Under the pieces are notes generated by a model. The model saw only the letters and a list, made by a program, of their open reading frames with translations. It did no database searches and was not told the DNA's origin. Both the position numbers and the translations under genes were made by a program. Shown one piece after another: positions 32,301 through 47,500 of a stretch of 64,000 bases of DNA (within the stretch, counting starts at the first letter, position 1; every line of letters begins with the position of its first letter). The stretch comes from Tetracentron sinense (lineage: Eukaryota > Streptophyta > Magnoliopsida > Trochodendrales > Trochodendraceae): assembly GCA_015143295.1 (NCBI GenBank), contig CM026551.1, positions 18,714,543 through 18,778,542 on the forward strand, written 5' to 3'.

Positions 32301-32585
32301 TGAAAATTAATCTCTATAATTTATTTATTTTATTATAGAAACGTGGCGATATCTTTCTTGTAAAGAAGTATTAGCTTATAGATGTGTTGCCAAACACACT
32401 CTTGAGGGGTCGAGCTCCGGACCGGTCCTTTGAGTCATCTCGAATAACCTATTAAACACACAATCACAGTCATCTCTTTCGCGGTTCTTCGACGTAAAAG
32501 AATTGAAATCAGACTCTTCTATCCTTTTTTTCTATTTTCTGGCTAGTCCTTAGCAATTCGAAAATTGAAGAGATTTTGTTGTTCT

Positions 32586-35500
32586 ATGATGGAAGAAATC
32601 GCAGAAGAAAATGGAGTTTTCAACACTTCCGACGATGAAGTTCTGAGCAGCGTTTTTTCTCACCTTAAACCTTGCTGCTTAGACCTTCTCGATCTTCTCC
32701 ACAACCCTAAAAAAAACTCCACGAAGATATCTGAACTGCTCGAGTATCTTCAAAGAACTCCTGGTGATGCTTTACAGCCATTTCTGGAGTAAGCTCACTC
32801 AATTTTTGATTCCCCTCTTTTTTTGTTTTGTTTGAATTTACCTGGATTTTAGCTGTTAATCGGAAATAACCTGTGTGTTCGGTACTAAAATTTTGGATTT
32901 CGTTTTACCTAAATCTTTTTACTTTTTTTTTTTTCCTGGTGTTGATTCGTTTTTATAAAAAATTCGGCTCTGTTTACAGTACGTTTGTTAGTGTATGGCT
33001 GCATTCGGTTCTCGCCATGACTCATTTTCAATGAATTCCTTGTTCATAAGGCTCTCTGTTCATTTCCTTGTGCTGTAATGTCGAATCAGCAGATACGTAC
33101 TCACCGATTTGGATTCATAGTTTAAAATTCTGGGATATTTTTGCTAGTAAATAATGTTTTAAATTTGCTTATCTTAGTGGAATTAAGAACATATAGGTCT
33201 GCCAATCATAACTTATAATTATTTTCTGATGATATTGACAATCCCCTCCTCCCCAGTTATATATTGTTCCCCTTGCTGCTTCTCCTGGATGCCGCAGTTG
33301 GTTGCAGATCCCCCCAAAAGGTTGATTCCATTGAGGAATTTGGGATGGTCAAAACACCACATACAGTGAGTGATAGGGTGGCGGAATGCGTGCTTTTGTG
33401 TCTCGAGGAACTTTTGAAGAAATGCTGTTTAGGATCTGTGAATCAGGTAGTTCAATCCAAAACGCATTGTGATTTTTTCTCCTTCTTTTCTTGTTAATAA
33501 GAATCATGCACGAGGATTGTGGTTGTGTAAGAAATGTCACATCTGAATTTAAAAGAAAAAGAAAATAATTATATGGTGATGGAACAAGTTTGTGTGACTG
33601 GTAATTATGCGATTTATGGCATTTTAAATGCTATTGAGACTTGAGTCCAATTGTTTAGTTAATACGGTGGTAGATGCTAGTATGTTTTTTGCTGGTGTTT
33701 CTCTTTGTCATTTCAAAGGAGAGTGACAATGGGGTCATCAGAAAGATGGATGCATCAATTGGCAAGATCTCGAAGAGGATTGAGGTTCCTAACCTTTTAT
33801 AAGGTTTATTATTTTCTTTGCTATAGTGTACTTTTCCATTGGTTTTTAAATATGAATTTCAAACCCATAAAAGAACATAAGAAAGGGAAATTATAAGGGC
33901 ATGAAATGAGAAAGCTGTTGCATTGAGTCCACAAACTCTTCTCACATTAGCTCTTCATCCTCCATTATGGTCAAAAGCGCTGCTGAAGATTTTGACTCCG
34001 GCAACCAAGACAAGGGATGTATTCTCTCTCTCTCTCTCTCTCATTGCTTCTATCTCTATGTTTCATATCTTTCAAGACTAGATATCTCTCCTCTCCTATT
34101 TTTGCAACTGTTGTGACTCTATTCCTCCATTAATGTCATATTTGATGCTCAACAACATCTATATCTCAATTTATGAAGACAATTCAGTTGAGCCCGCCAA
34201 AAAGGCAAGAGTCCAAATTTGAAGGAAACACAAAAATTAGGGTTTTGATTTTTTTTGGGAAGAGAGAGGTGGAGGGGGGGGGGGGGGCTAATGTTGAAGG
34301 AGCTATTGAAATGGTGGGTGGACTTTCTCTCCTTTCCCTTTGTTGGGTTGCATATATTTGAGAAATCGAGGACCGCTGGAAAACTCCGCAAGGGGATGAA
34401 AAGAGGGACTCGATAAGGAGAAGAAATCGGAATTTGTCATATAGAAGAAATTCAAAATAATTTGAATCGTCTCGTCCGACAAGGAATCAAAATATGGTTT
34501 GCTAGGATTCCTGAAAAAACAATGGTAACTATGGCCAACTAACCAAGACAACCGGCTGATCTTTGGAAATATTGCATTGGTCTTTGATCCCGAAGCCAAG
34601 AGGAAGCCATCTTGGCCAATTCTAGGTCATTTGTTTCCCGTACATGCTTGAATCGGGCAATTTCGTTCTTCATAATTTTGATTGGAAGATCATTTACAAA
34701 GCTTCATTTCTCAATCAACACTATTTACTTGGTCGATGACTGGTGGCTGAGAGCCAGAGAATGTCGATGGATTGTGAGAAGGAGACCTTAAAGAAAGAAG
34801 AAGCTCAACAACTTTCTCAACCTAATAATATAGAGAAATTCTCCTTTACTTTCTCATTTCAACCAAACAACTTGATAATAAATAAAGAAGAAGAATAGAA
34901 AGTTGATTTTCTTGGTAATCTAGCATATCAACAATGCATTTTCCTAAAGAAATGAAGAACAAAAAGTAAGGACCTACAAATTGAGTGGCGATTTATCCTT
35001 TGGTTTATGTCATTGGCGTTGCCTACTTTGTGTACACACGAGGCTAATACCTTCTTGACATGCTCGCCAATAATCTACTCATGCCCCTTTTTTACATTTT
35101 CAATCTATCACCACAGGTAATCTGGATACTTGAATTGCTAATGTTTTACGTTTTTGGTGCTTATTTAATTTATTCAGTCTGAGGTAATAGTAGCATGTAT
35201 ATCTCATTTATATTTGATGGTATATACTTATACAGTTATACACATGGCTTCTTTTTCAGTCAAAGAGTGATGTCAAATGTGGACATTGTAGATGATAATC
35301 ACAACATAAGATGTGAGCTAATATGCTCTAGGCCTTCTAAGTTCTTAGCCACCATATTTCTTTTTGATAATTTATACTTGCACAGTTTTTGATTTATCAA
35401 TCAGCTAAAATTGCGTATGGTAACTGACCAGCCAGATAGCTTTTCGTTGTAAGAGGTGCCAAGATGCCCTCTGTAGGCTCCAAAAATTTTGTTGCTCTAC

Positions 35501-38500
35501 TTAATAGCTTTTAGGATTGTTCTCTTCATTAAATAGTATGATAAAGTATCCATGCAACTTCATTACTCAGACTCTGTCCCCAGATCATTGCAGTTCCATA
35601 TGTAGTTGATGTTAGAATCTTAGGACCATAAATAAAATTACCAACATAATAAGTATTCCTTTATTTTTGTAGAATGTTTGTGGTACGATGACTTGGGGAC
35701 TCTTGTTGACTTGTTTTATGATGGGATGCTTTGCAGATGGTTGTAGTGCTGAAGAAATTAACAAACGGGGCTTTGCTTTCACCATCTGAGGCAGCAGAAG
35801 AATTCCGTGAAGGAATAATTAGGTGTTTCAAGGCACTGCTACTGAGTTTACATCCATGCTGTGTTGTGTCCTGCACGTGTAAACAAGTTCTTGGCTTTCC
35901 TATTCTTATAGCGAGCAACAGTTTGCAAATTCCACCTATTACTCCTTCGAAGTATCATTCAAAACCGGAGGAATGTCTGCTTGCATTTCTCCAGTCTCAA
36001 AATGCTTCTGCTGCTGTTGGACACTGGTTATCACTTCTTCTCAAAGTACGCACAATTTCTTGCTGGTAAAAGTAGTTTCATTGCTAAATACTGCCAGCTG
36101 CATTGATATTATGTCTTTTGTTTATTTTTTTAATTGAAATTTCTTAATCATGTTTATGCATATTTTTTTCTGAGACCATTATGGTTTTTATGCAAAGTCT
36201 GCAGATACTGAGGCTACACGGGGGCATCGAGGAAGTTCAAAGCTACGTATAGAAGCCTTTTTGACCATTCGCATGCTTGTTGCTAAGGTACATTTGTAAC
36301 ATTAAGCACACATATACTGAAATGCTTTGATGCACTACCCTGGAATTGTGCCTATTCTTTCGACACAAGCACACCATTGAATCCTTGCTTCAAAATGTGA
36401 TGCCACTAAAAAGGCTACTTACTTTGAAGTGACAATTCGGTAAGGTGTACATGGACATATTCGATGAGGTAAAAAATAGTTATGTGCCTTTCTGGCTTTC
36501 CTTTTGCAGGTTGGTACTGCAGATGCACTAGCTTTCTTTTTACCTGGCGTTGTTAGTCAATATGCAAAAGTTTTGCGTGTCTCAAAGATGATGGTAAGTG
36601 GTGCTGCTGGAAGCTTGGAAGCCATTGATCAAGCAATAAGAGGTTTGGCTGAGTTCCTTATGATAGTCCTCGAGGATGATGCAAATTTATCTTGCCTTGA
36701 TATGTCCATAAATGGTATTACTGGATTTTCTTCAAACGGAGATGAATCCACACACTCATTTCTTGAGGCACTCCGACACTTGCCTGTCAATGCTCAAGGT
36801 CAGGATGAAACATTAGCAGGAGATTCAAAAGATCAGACAGCTAGTACCGTTACTCCAAAATTTGACTATAAAGAGAAAAGCAGCACTGATTCTCGTAACT
36901 CTATTGGGTCTCTGTACGTGGAACGTACAAAAGATTGGATTGAGGAAACTACAGCACATGTGGATGACCTGTTCTGCTCAACTTTTCCACATGTATGTCT
37001 CTACATCCGCCTTGGAGTAATCTTTTGCTGTGGGCATTGGCTATTCCTTGACCACTTTGTTCATTAAAATTACTTTCACTATATAAATACCGTTAGTTCC
37101 ATATTTCTACTCCAAGCCTGCATGAGTCTAAACTCCATAGGGCATGCAAAAAAAAAATAAAAAAATGCATAATTCAAGTGCTAAACATTTCATATGTTGT
37201 CTATCAGCTTTGTGTTCATCCTGCCACAAAGGTGAGGCGAGGACTTTTAGCTGCTATACGAGGACTATTATCAAAGTGTAGATACACATTAAAGAAGAGC
37301 AGGTTGATGCTTTTGGTGAGCTGGGAACCCTTGTTGATATATTTCTATGTATCTGAGTTGGTTATCAGATGCTTCTGCATGCTTCAGATTACCTATATTG
37401 ACATGATACAATGCCTAGATACCATTACAGCATGAATGTATACCATTTTGTTATTTCTTGTTGTATTATTGGTATTTTTAATATATGTTTATCAATCGAA
37501 TATCGACAAAAAATCTTAGACTTCATGACAAGAAAGGGAAAAAGAAAAAGAAGAAAATAAAATTTTTAGCATAAGAAACTAAAAATAAACCTACAATATC
37601 ATCATGTTAGATGAATGTATATCTGTATCTGTGTCTTGGATTTCATGTAATGCCGGCTTGTATACATGCTCCCAATATCTAATTATATATGTCTGAATCT
37701 GAACATGCTAACCAGCTGGGTACTTTCTGTTTAATTGAGTTGACCGATAGAAAGGGGAAGTTAATTTATTTGTTAGTCTTTGTGCTTTTGTAGTCTGAAT
37801 TGTAATATTCTGAAGTTTAAGTGATAACTTGGCCAGCTATTTACTGATTATTCCTCAAATAAAGATCACCAATCTATGTTGTCTACCCATATTTATCTCC
37901 CTACCCTTAGCATATTAAGATCTCCAGCATTCAATCTTCTTTTCTTTCTTATTATGCTAATTTTTATTAATTTATAATTATGTTAAACTGCTTCTTTTCA
38001 ACTCATTAAGAAAAGAGAAAAAAATGAAACTCATTCAAATGTCTGATTTTTGCATGGCCTTGACAGTCTAACTTCCAGGGATGTTAATGAGTTTTTGAGT
38101 TTATGCTGGTGTTTTTATAAGATACATCTACTATTACAGGAAACAAAAACAGAAGCAGAGTTTACAAGGACGTAGACTCAAGGGAACTATAACTACTACA
38201 ATTATGAGAGCTATGCTAAAAGAAAAGCCCCGAAACGGGCTCCAGACTCGAACCTGCACTCATCAGCCCAAGAGCTCACCCACATCCGTGCCTTGTTGAT
38301 GAACCGCACACCCTTGAATAATCTAGAGTCTAATCCGCTCACAAACTTGCTGGACTGAGGATTGAGTATCCTCAAATACTCTCTTGTTTCTTGAATTGAT
38401 GCTGGTGTTTCAGAGTGCTGATATTATATGCTACCATTAATCAAATCTAATAGATCCAGATGTTAATGATCCTTTGGCATTTAATATAATTAACACATGC

Positions 38501-41500
38501 TTTTTCTTCTTCGTTGTTAACTTAGTTATTGAAGGCTCTATTGAAAGTAGCTTAAAGAAATTATTCCGTTCTGATTCTGTTGATTGGAAAACTTTTTGTG
38601 GTTGCAATTATCTCAAACTTTTTTCATGAGGTCCAGAATCCAGGCTCTGTCTGGATGTCTTTATTTTCATTGAGAGTTGCCTTTTTGAGCAGTGTTACTT
38701 TTTTTTAGATTGTCAGGAGATTTGGGTCTAATATTTTCTCCTGGCAATTATTAATGCAGGAGTACTTATGTGTTCTGGTTTGTGATGATTCTGAAGAGGT
38801 GTCCCTAGCTGCACAGGAGTTCCTTGAATCTTTATTGACATTGGGTGAGAAACATCTTATAGAACATGAGGTTGCTGAAATCTTTAGCAGGTTGGTGTTT
38901 CCTTTTATCTGAAATGGACATGTCCTTGAACTAAAGATTGACCCTTCATCTCTAGGGAGAGTTTTTTTCTTGGACTAAGTCATGTTCTGAACAGGCTCAT
39001 TGAAAAGCTTCCAAAAGTGTTGCTTGGAAATGAGGAAACAATTACATTGTCACATGCTCAGCGATTACTTGCAGTAATTTATTATTCAGGTCCTCAACTT
39101 GTGGTGGACCACCTTCTTCGTTCCCCTGTAAGTACATTAGTTTTTGCATATGCTTAGCAATTCTTCATAAAATTCATGGGTACTGTAGATGCCATTTCCT
39201 TTTTCTATGCTTAGCCATTCTTCGGAGACTAATGATAACCAACAAGAACATGATGTCATCTAAGTTCAACCATGGTTTAAAATATTGATATCGAGTGCCA
39301 TATTGGTAAGTAGAATATAAGATACGTATCGACTTATCGGACCTTATCGGATGGATACAATGAACATCATACACTAAATAACGCTTGGATATGCAAGGAA
39401 AAACTTGGATAATTGCATAAAATTCATTTGAATGCAAATATAAGCTAAAAACAAACTAAATGAAAGACCCTAACTACATTTATAACCATAAATATGTGAG
39501 TTAAGAATTTTATAAGTTAATAAAAGTGTGCGTGCTGATAAACAAGTATGAAAATACAAACCATAGTCACTTAACCAAGTATAGGAAATGCAATCTAGAT
39601 ATTAAAACCTTACATTAAATGAGTTAAATACGAATGTATTAAATTACAACCACAAATTGTAAGCTCGAAAGTAAGTCTTTTTATGTGAACTGTTACGTTG
39701 TTAGTTAACTTTTTGACCCTGTAAATAAAAATTTTGAAGACTAAAATATGAGACTTTTGTTGCTGGACTTTTGAGTTTTAGTAATGTTTTGATATAGTAT
39801 AATTTGAGAATTTTAATATTTGAGAAATACCCTATCATTTGAAAGTTGAAATTTTGACATACTCGCTAAAATGCGGATTTTGTTCTTGAACTGGAAAGTT
39901 GACTTTTTATCCTTCAGGATTTAGACATAGGATAATTTTTATTGAATTCAACGGGGGTATAACCTTATTCACATATAAATATCTTAAGTGAATGAAAGTA
40001 AAATTTAAAATCATTCACTTAAATGATATTTTACGTAAATAAGCTATGCGTATCGGGTCTGTGTTGTGGCTTTTAGTATAAATGAAAGGAGAAATGGGTG
40101 CGTGTCATGTGAATTGATATCGTATCGTCCGTATTAGTAGCATATCGATCCGATACGAATGATAAGGGGGAATGTTTTTGTTCCGACATATCCACATATT
40201 GGGTGGCCCTAAACCCGATACGTACTACTCGTATCGGCTGGTACGTACCAATATTTTATACCATGAGTTCAATACCACAAGATTTTCAAATCTAATTCCA
40301 AACAATTTGCAAAAGGTGGCAACATAGATTGCAGGGGAAAGAGAAAGAAATCGATTCACTGCCTCTTAAAAAAGAAACTTCGGAGGAATCCTGATAGGAA
40401 TATACCTATTTCTTTCCCTCATTATTCCTCATTCTCCATTGTCCTTTCTCGCGCTCATAAATAAAACTTTTGGAGGAAACCCAAGAGGGATATATCTATT
40501 CCTTCCCCTAATTATTGCTCATCCACCTTGTTCCTTCTCATGCTCATAATAACTATTTCCTATTATCTTGGTTTCATAACATGTCATTTTTGGTTTGCTA
40601 GGGCAGTTGACTGAGGGTCAGTTCAATATCGTTTCCATTCAATATAAGTTCATCTTTAACATTCTCAGACTGAACAATGGTTACAACTTCAAGCATATCC
40701 CCTTTCCACACCATCTTCTATCTGAGGAAGTTATGGGTTTTGATGCTCTTGTTGCTGTTGGTGATTATTGCGTTTATAAGGAGGTGTGCATAGACAAATC
40801 TCGTTTTGTATTTTTTAGGTGATGAGATTTTTGATGTGGCTTAGGGCTGTGATCTTTCATGATCGAATCAAGCATTGATCTTAAGCTTATTCTTTCCCAA
40901 TACGTCCGTGATGAAATGAAAAATCCAAGTTGAGGTCCTTGATTTCCTAATGAGCTTGCCTTATTGGCCCTCCACCTTGATCATCTTTGCCTTCACTTTG
41001 CTCTTCATTCTAGGTGGGATCCATGGTCTTTGATGACAACATAGTTGAAGCTTAGGTTTGAGATTGGTGAAGATAAACTTGGGATGAAAGACGAGTGGAA
41101 GAGAGCAATTAGGTGCAAGCTTGATTAGTTTATTATCATGATGACTATTCCTTTTTTAATCACACAACATACAAAAAGACATTTATGCCCTTAGAAAACA
41201 ACTTGGACAAAAATACCCCTAAGCTTTACTCTCTTAACACTCCTAAGGTTGGAGCATAGATATTGATCATGCCTACCTTGTGTAGTATCTCTCGTAGTTT
41301 AGTATCTCGAACTGCCTTGATTGAAATAGCTAGCTGCTCCTCAAAGGATACATGAGGGAGAAATGACCTTTCATTTCCATTTTTCTCCGATAAATTGACA
41401 ATCCGCTTCAACGTGCATGGTTCTATCATTAAATAGAAGTTTCACATTAATACGACTAACTGCTCGACTGTCTTCAACTCTTCATAAAAAATCGTTGGTA

Positions 41501-44500
41501 AATGATAACTACATTGCTATACTTGTTTCATTCTGAAGTGAATGGATCCAATCAGTTCTCACATTCCGTGGGACTTGGTTTTGTACTCAGCTTCTGCACT
41601 TGACCTTGCTACAATATGTTGCTTATATCTTTTCAAGAATCCAAATTTCCTCTTACAAAGGCACAATGTTGTGTAGTAGATTGAGGATCTGCCTACCATT
41701 CAGCCCAATAAGCATCAATATTTGGACATCAAGATGCCTTTGATTAGCTTTATACTGCATTCAAATGTGAGATACATGGAGCTTGTATAAGTTGACACAC
41801 TACTTCTACCACATATGATTATGTTGGGATGAGTAAATAGAGCAATTCTCCAAACAAGCACCTGTATATACCAGCATAGTTTAGTAGGTCTCTCCCTCAT
41901 TGGCGTGAAGCTGGTGATTTTTGTTCCTATAGGTGATTCCACAATTGGGATGACTATTCCAAGCCTGGATAAAGGAGGATTCCATCAGGTTTGCAGCCGG
42001 TGTAAAAAACATTGTCAAATCCTTTGACTGTATGACATGAATATTGGATAGCTATCTCTGAGAAGAAGATTCGTGTTGCAGACACCATATATTTTTGGAA
42101 TAAAACATTGATAGTGATGATGATGAGGTGACTCAACAGTATGGGATACCAACTATCTAGTCTCTTTCAGCAAATCTAGTGCATACTCCTTTGGGAGAGA
42201 ACAATACTCTTTTTTGACCCAATCACTTCAATTCCTAGAAATTTTTTGGTATAGGTCTCTGTATGAAACGCTTGACTTGGATATTAATCTTTCAATAACA
42301 TTATTATTGTTACTTGTGCCCCAGTATTATTCACATATACAAGCAGAGTGGTAATCCCTCTCATCCTTTTGCTCCAAGGTTTTAATTGTTGATATCATCC
42401 GATATGTCCAGTTTGAAAATGGGTATATCGCAAGATATTATTGAAATTGAAGATTTCTCAGTTTATGCAAACACTCGGGGGAAAATTAGGTAACATGGAA
42501 TTTTTTCGGTGAATTTTCAGGGAAATGTTAAAATAGATACTCATGCACACTTAGGATTCAAAAAATGCAAAAAAACAACTACGTTTATGAGAAATGCAAT
42601 TTTTAAGGGGAAAAGGTACGCACTAGCAACAATGTGTGATAGTATGATATTAATATAGTCGTCATACATTTAATACTCACAAAAATGGAAATATAAATTC
42701 AAATAAGAGTGAATTACGGAGTCCACTTCATTATACCAAGAGCTACAGTCATATCGACATATAATTGTACGGAAGCTCTAAGTTGTCTCTCCACATTATT
42801 ACAATTGTGTCCAGCTCATGAGATGATACTGTGCTGTAAACTCACGAACATAACAGTGATACTCTTCCTATCGAAGTTGCACCAGCACTCCGCCACTCCC
42901 ATCAGTGGATACCAGGGGTATTGAGTCGTCATTTACATTGTCACCTAAAGCTATACACCGCCACAGCTATATCCTTATTTTTTTATTCTCAAAAGCATAT
43001 CCTATGAACCATATCCATACACCTACCCCTGACCTTGTGCATAGGAGCATCTTGAATCATATCCATACCCATAATTCTGGTCTTAAGAGTCCGATGCCTG
43101 GGACTGTGTCATGGCTGGAGGTCCTACAGTTGTGTGACAATGTGAAACTAGATTCTCTTTGCCAAAGCCAACATTTGTCAATCTGAATTTCTGCTCAATT
43201 CTTAGCTCCTAGATTGGTCTAGTAACAAGCTTACAAATGAAAATATACTTTCATAAATTAATTTTAAAATTCCTTTATTTTTACCCCTAATTAAATTTTT
43301 TTGGCCAATCAATTGATTGGCCAAAAATACAACATACAAAAATTTGAATTACACGCAGACAACACCTTAGGAGGGACAAGAAAAAATGGAAAATCATGAT
43401 GAAAAACTTGAATGGGAGATTTGCATGCAAAACATGAGACGGCATTAACAAAATATGTTATGGTTTGTTAAATAAAAGTGATCTGACAACTTCAAGAAGA
43501 TGCCATGCCCCCCTCCCTCAGTAGCACCATTTTAATAAGGAGTATTCAGGCATGTTTCCTTGAATTTGATGCCATGATCCCGAATATAGTTTTGTAGAGT
43601 ATGGGACACATGTTCTCCTCCATTATCAGATTGAGAGCTCTTATATCAGTTTGATACTGAGTTTGAATTTTATGATTAATGGGAAACATATGTGCTATTT
43701 CATTTTTATTTTTCCTCAACATATATAATGAGAAATCTCTAACTATCATCAACAAAGGAAATATAATAAAGAAAATCTTGAAGAAGGAATATCATATTTT
43801 ATTTATTTATTTATGCTAGTCGGAAAGAGTTTCTACGTTGTTTGGCCAGCTGTCACATTTCACTGTTAAGATGCAAACATGCTAGGAAACAAAGACCGTA
43901 ACACGAAAGAGAAGCATCCCCTAAATGGGTGTGCCACAAGGAAACCCATTGTTTATTGACAGTTTCATCTTAGAGATGAGCGGTCTTTGGGTTTTGCTAT
44001 TTCAGTTCTTTGTCATTATCATCTTAGAAACGAGTGTTGATCTTTTTCTATGGAATATGCAGATAACAGCTGCTCGATTTTTGGACATTTTAGCATTCTG
44101 TCTGAGTCAGAATTCAGTATTTGCTGGTTCTCTTGACAAACTTGTTTTAGCAAACCCATCCTCAGTTGGATACTTGCACTCTGTTGCTGAGTTAAAGGGC
44201 GACACTCGCTTTAGCAGTTCTGCACAGTCTATCATGGGTCCATCCGAAACCTCCAGGGTCTCAGATATTGAGAACAAAGAAATACAAAATCCACTGGAAA
44301 TTGTACGTAATGATTTTGAGCTTCCACGCATGCCTCCATGGTTCATTTATGTTGGCAGTCAGAAACTATACCAGGCTCTTGCAGGAATTCTTAGACTTGT
44401 AGGTTTATCCTTAATGGCAGGTCATATCAGCTCTTGAAATCCAGATTTTCTGTTTTAAGTTTTTATTTTAATGACCCTACTTACACTTGGGTAATTCTAT

Positions 44501-47500
44501 TATGCTTATGTTTAGATCCCAGACGTGAAGTTTCTTTATCTATTGTCACCGATATTCCACTGGGCTACTTGCGTAAATTGGTTTCTGAGGTCCGAATGAA
44601 GGGATACAGTAAAGAAAGCTGGCAGTCTTGGTATTCCAGAGTTGGTTCAGGACAGCTACTGCGTCAAGCAAGTACAGCAGTTTGTATTCTAAATGAGATG
44701 ATCTTTGGTATATCAGATCAATCAGTTGATATCTATGCAAGGATGTTTCGGAAGTCAAGGATGAAAGGGGAAGAGATACAAGGGTATGATGCTGGATATG
44801 GTGATGGTCAGCCGTACAAAATTGAACATGCTGGTTTCAATGAATCTATTTGGAAGGTTTGTCAGGGGAAGGACTCCAGGAGTCACTTGATTGATTGTGT
44901 TGGTAGTATCTTACATGAATATCTGTCTCCTGAAGTGTGGGATCTTCCAATAGAACAGAAATCTTCTCTTCTAGAACTGGAGAGTGAAGAAGAAGAAATT
45001 ACTCTGCACTTTTTCCGTGACACTGCTATGCTACACCAGGAAATATGTCTTTTCCTTCATGAATTAGAGACTTTAATTTAATTTCTTGATCCATGCAATT
45101 GGTATTTCTGGTTTCAGCAGTTCTTTTATATACACAATAATGATTTTATTTTGGTTTCTTCCAACAGGTAATTCTTGAGGGAATAGGAATCTTCAATATA
45201 TTTCTTGGAAAAGATTTTGCTTCTAGTGGATTTCTTCATTCTTCTCTATATCTGTTACTTGAGAACCTTATCTGTTCAAACTGTCAAATAAGAACAGTTT
45301 CTGATTCGGTGTTACGCATCCTTTCAGCTTCGTCTGGCTATCCAACGGTGAGTGTTATGTAGTACAATTGTTACTTTGGAATTTACTAAATGGTGCAAGA
45401 GTAATGTTATTTTGTGCTTTCTAACAGGTAGGATGCTTAGTTGTGGCTAATGCAGACTATATAATTGATTCCTTATGTCGGCAATTACGCCATCTGGATC
45501 TCAATCCTCATGTTCCGAATGTGCTTGCTGCCATGCTTTCCTATATTGGAGTAGCTCATGAAATATTGCCATTGCTAGAGGAGCCGGTATAGTTTATAAC
45601 TTCTAGATTTCAGTAGTTGCCTTTCTTCTACATGTTTAAACTATTTTTTTCCTGAAGATGTTCTGAAGTCATTTGTTGCGTTACCAATTTTGGAAAAATT
45701 TCTCTTCCTTTTCTGATCAGTTTGCTCTAGTTCCAATCAATATCAATGCCTTATCCCGAATATTTGGGGTTTTCAACATGAATCATGTTTCGTCATTCCG
45801 TTCTATTAAAAGCATTAAACTTCAAGTTTTCATCAATGTTTAAAATTGTGGAACTGGTTTAGTACTTTCGCTATTTGACATATGTACTGGGCTTTTCATG
45901 TCAAGAAATTTCACATTCTCGTAACCTTTTACTTCTCAAGGCAATTACTTTTATTTTTTGTACTCGTGACTTGCAATGCTCTTCAGAGTTCATGTTTTAC
46001 TAACATTCTGAATTCCAACAGATGAGGTCTGTTTCACTGGAGCTTGAGGTTCTTGAGAGGCATCAGCACCCAGATTTAACTGTTCCATTTTTGAAGGTTG
46101 CATACACTATGTTTTCTCGTTTCTACATATTAAACTTCCATTTCCACATTTCCCATTTATATGCTATTCCTAAGATCTATTAAAGACACCACACATTCAT
46201 CTGATGGTTTGGCGAACAGCTGTAGAATGTCTCATTTCTTTTTGATCTTCTGTGACCTGGGACACATCTTATTTGTTGTAGGGCATTGGTTTCTACTTTC
46301 TAGTGAGCCATATGTCAGCATTGTTGATTTCTGTCAAGAAAAGATACGCACACAAAAATACATATAAGATTTGAACATCCTAATTCTAAATGCTTTCATT
46401 GCAGAACTAAGCTGAACATTATTTTAGGTGACGAATGCTGAAATACTCCAAAATCCAAATCTATTTTGCACAGGCATGGACACAATGAACACGGGTGCCG
46501 GAGTCGGACTCAGATGTGGGGTGCCGGATTTGTTGAACCCCAAAAATAGGATTTGTGGACACAAATAGATATCTTAAATTTTATTTCGTACTAACACATG
46601 TATGCTTTCGAGCTTTTATATGAATAATATTATGAGAGTAAACGGAGAACAAAGTAAATATGGAAGCAAAATTATTGCAACAACATCAAGTAAACAAGAA
46701 GATATTATAGACTAAAGTCAAATAGAAGACATTAAATATTGATGGCAAGTTTGGTCTCGTACTTGAGGTACAAATATACTTTCCTTTTATTCCCTTTTTT
46801 TGTCAAAACTTTACTTTTTCCATTGGAAGAGGTAATAGATACAAGGCGGACTTCACGAACATTGTCTCCTCCGTGTACAATAGCCAGTCGATGTAGCAAG
46901 GTAAGATCTCTCTTCAGTAACAGAAAGCAGAAAGACTCCATAGAAATGCCCTCTGCAAATGTGCATAGAATTTACCTAGACAAGGAATTCATAACTTCCA
47001 AGGTTTTGACTTTTGAGCTCTTACTGCTTGGTATTCAGATTTGAGTCCCAATAAAAACTTAGCAACTGTGAAATCTTGCTGCTTCCTTTGCCTTTTTAAA
47101 TCAGTAGTTAATGGCTGGTATGCATTTAATTCTTCCCACATACCTCTCAGGCATAAATAATGCTCGTCAAGACTTTTCTCAACCTGATGCAATGAGAAAA
47201 TGTGTTGGGAAAAGTGATAGGACTTAAAATAGTAAAATACACAATGACCGGATCTAGAGATTCACACTTACCCAAGAAATGCTTTTAGGAAACATGACGG
47301 ATAACAAAAGGTGTAGACACACTCCTACAAAAATTTGAGGAATACACATATCAGTGATATCACGATCAATCCACCTGCACATTCTTCACAATACACACAA
47401 CTTTACTCAGTGCAGAAAGACATGTATGGTTTTTTGCCATACAAATACCAATAAACCCTAGATTCCAACAGCCACTTTATCTGGGGTTTTGATCTTCAAA

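Noticed and set aside
34303-34599. 98-aa minus-strand frame in TTI1 intron 2
   Set aside because: No recognised motif and it lies within an intron; the overlapping plus-strand frame is equally unsupported.
38240-38270. Possible tRNA gene (GGTTCGAGTC on the minus strand)
   Set aside because: Only the B-box-like part is present; no acceptor, D or anticodon stems can be formed. It belongs to the retroposon with 12-bp duplications.
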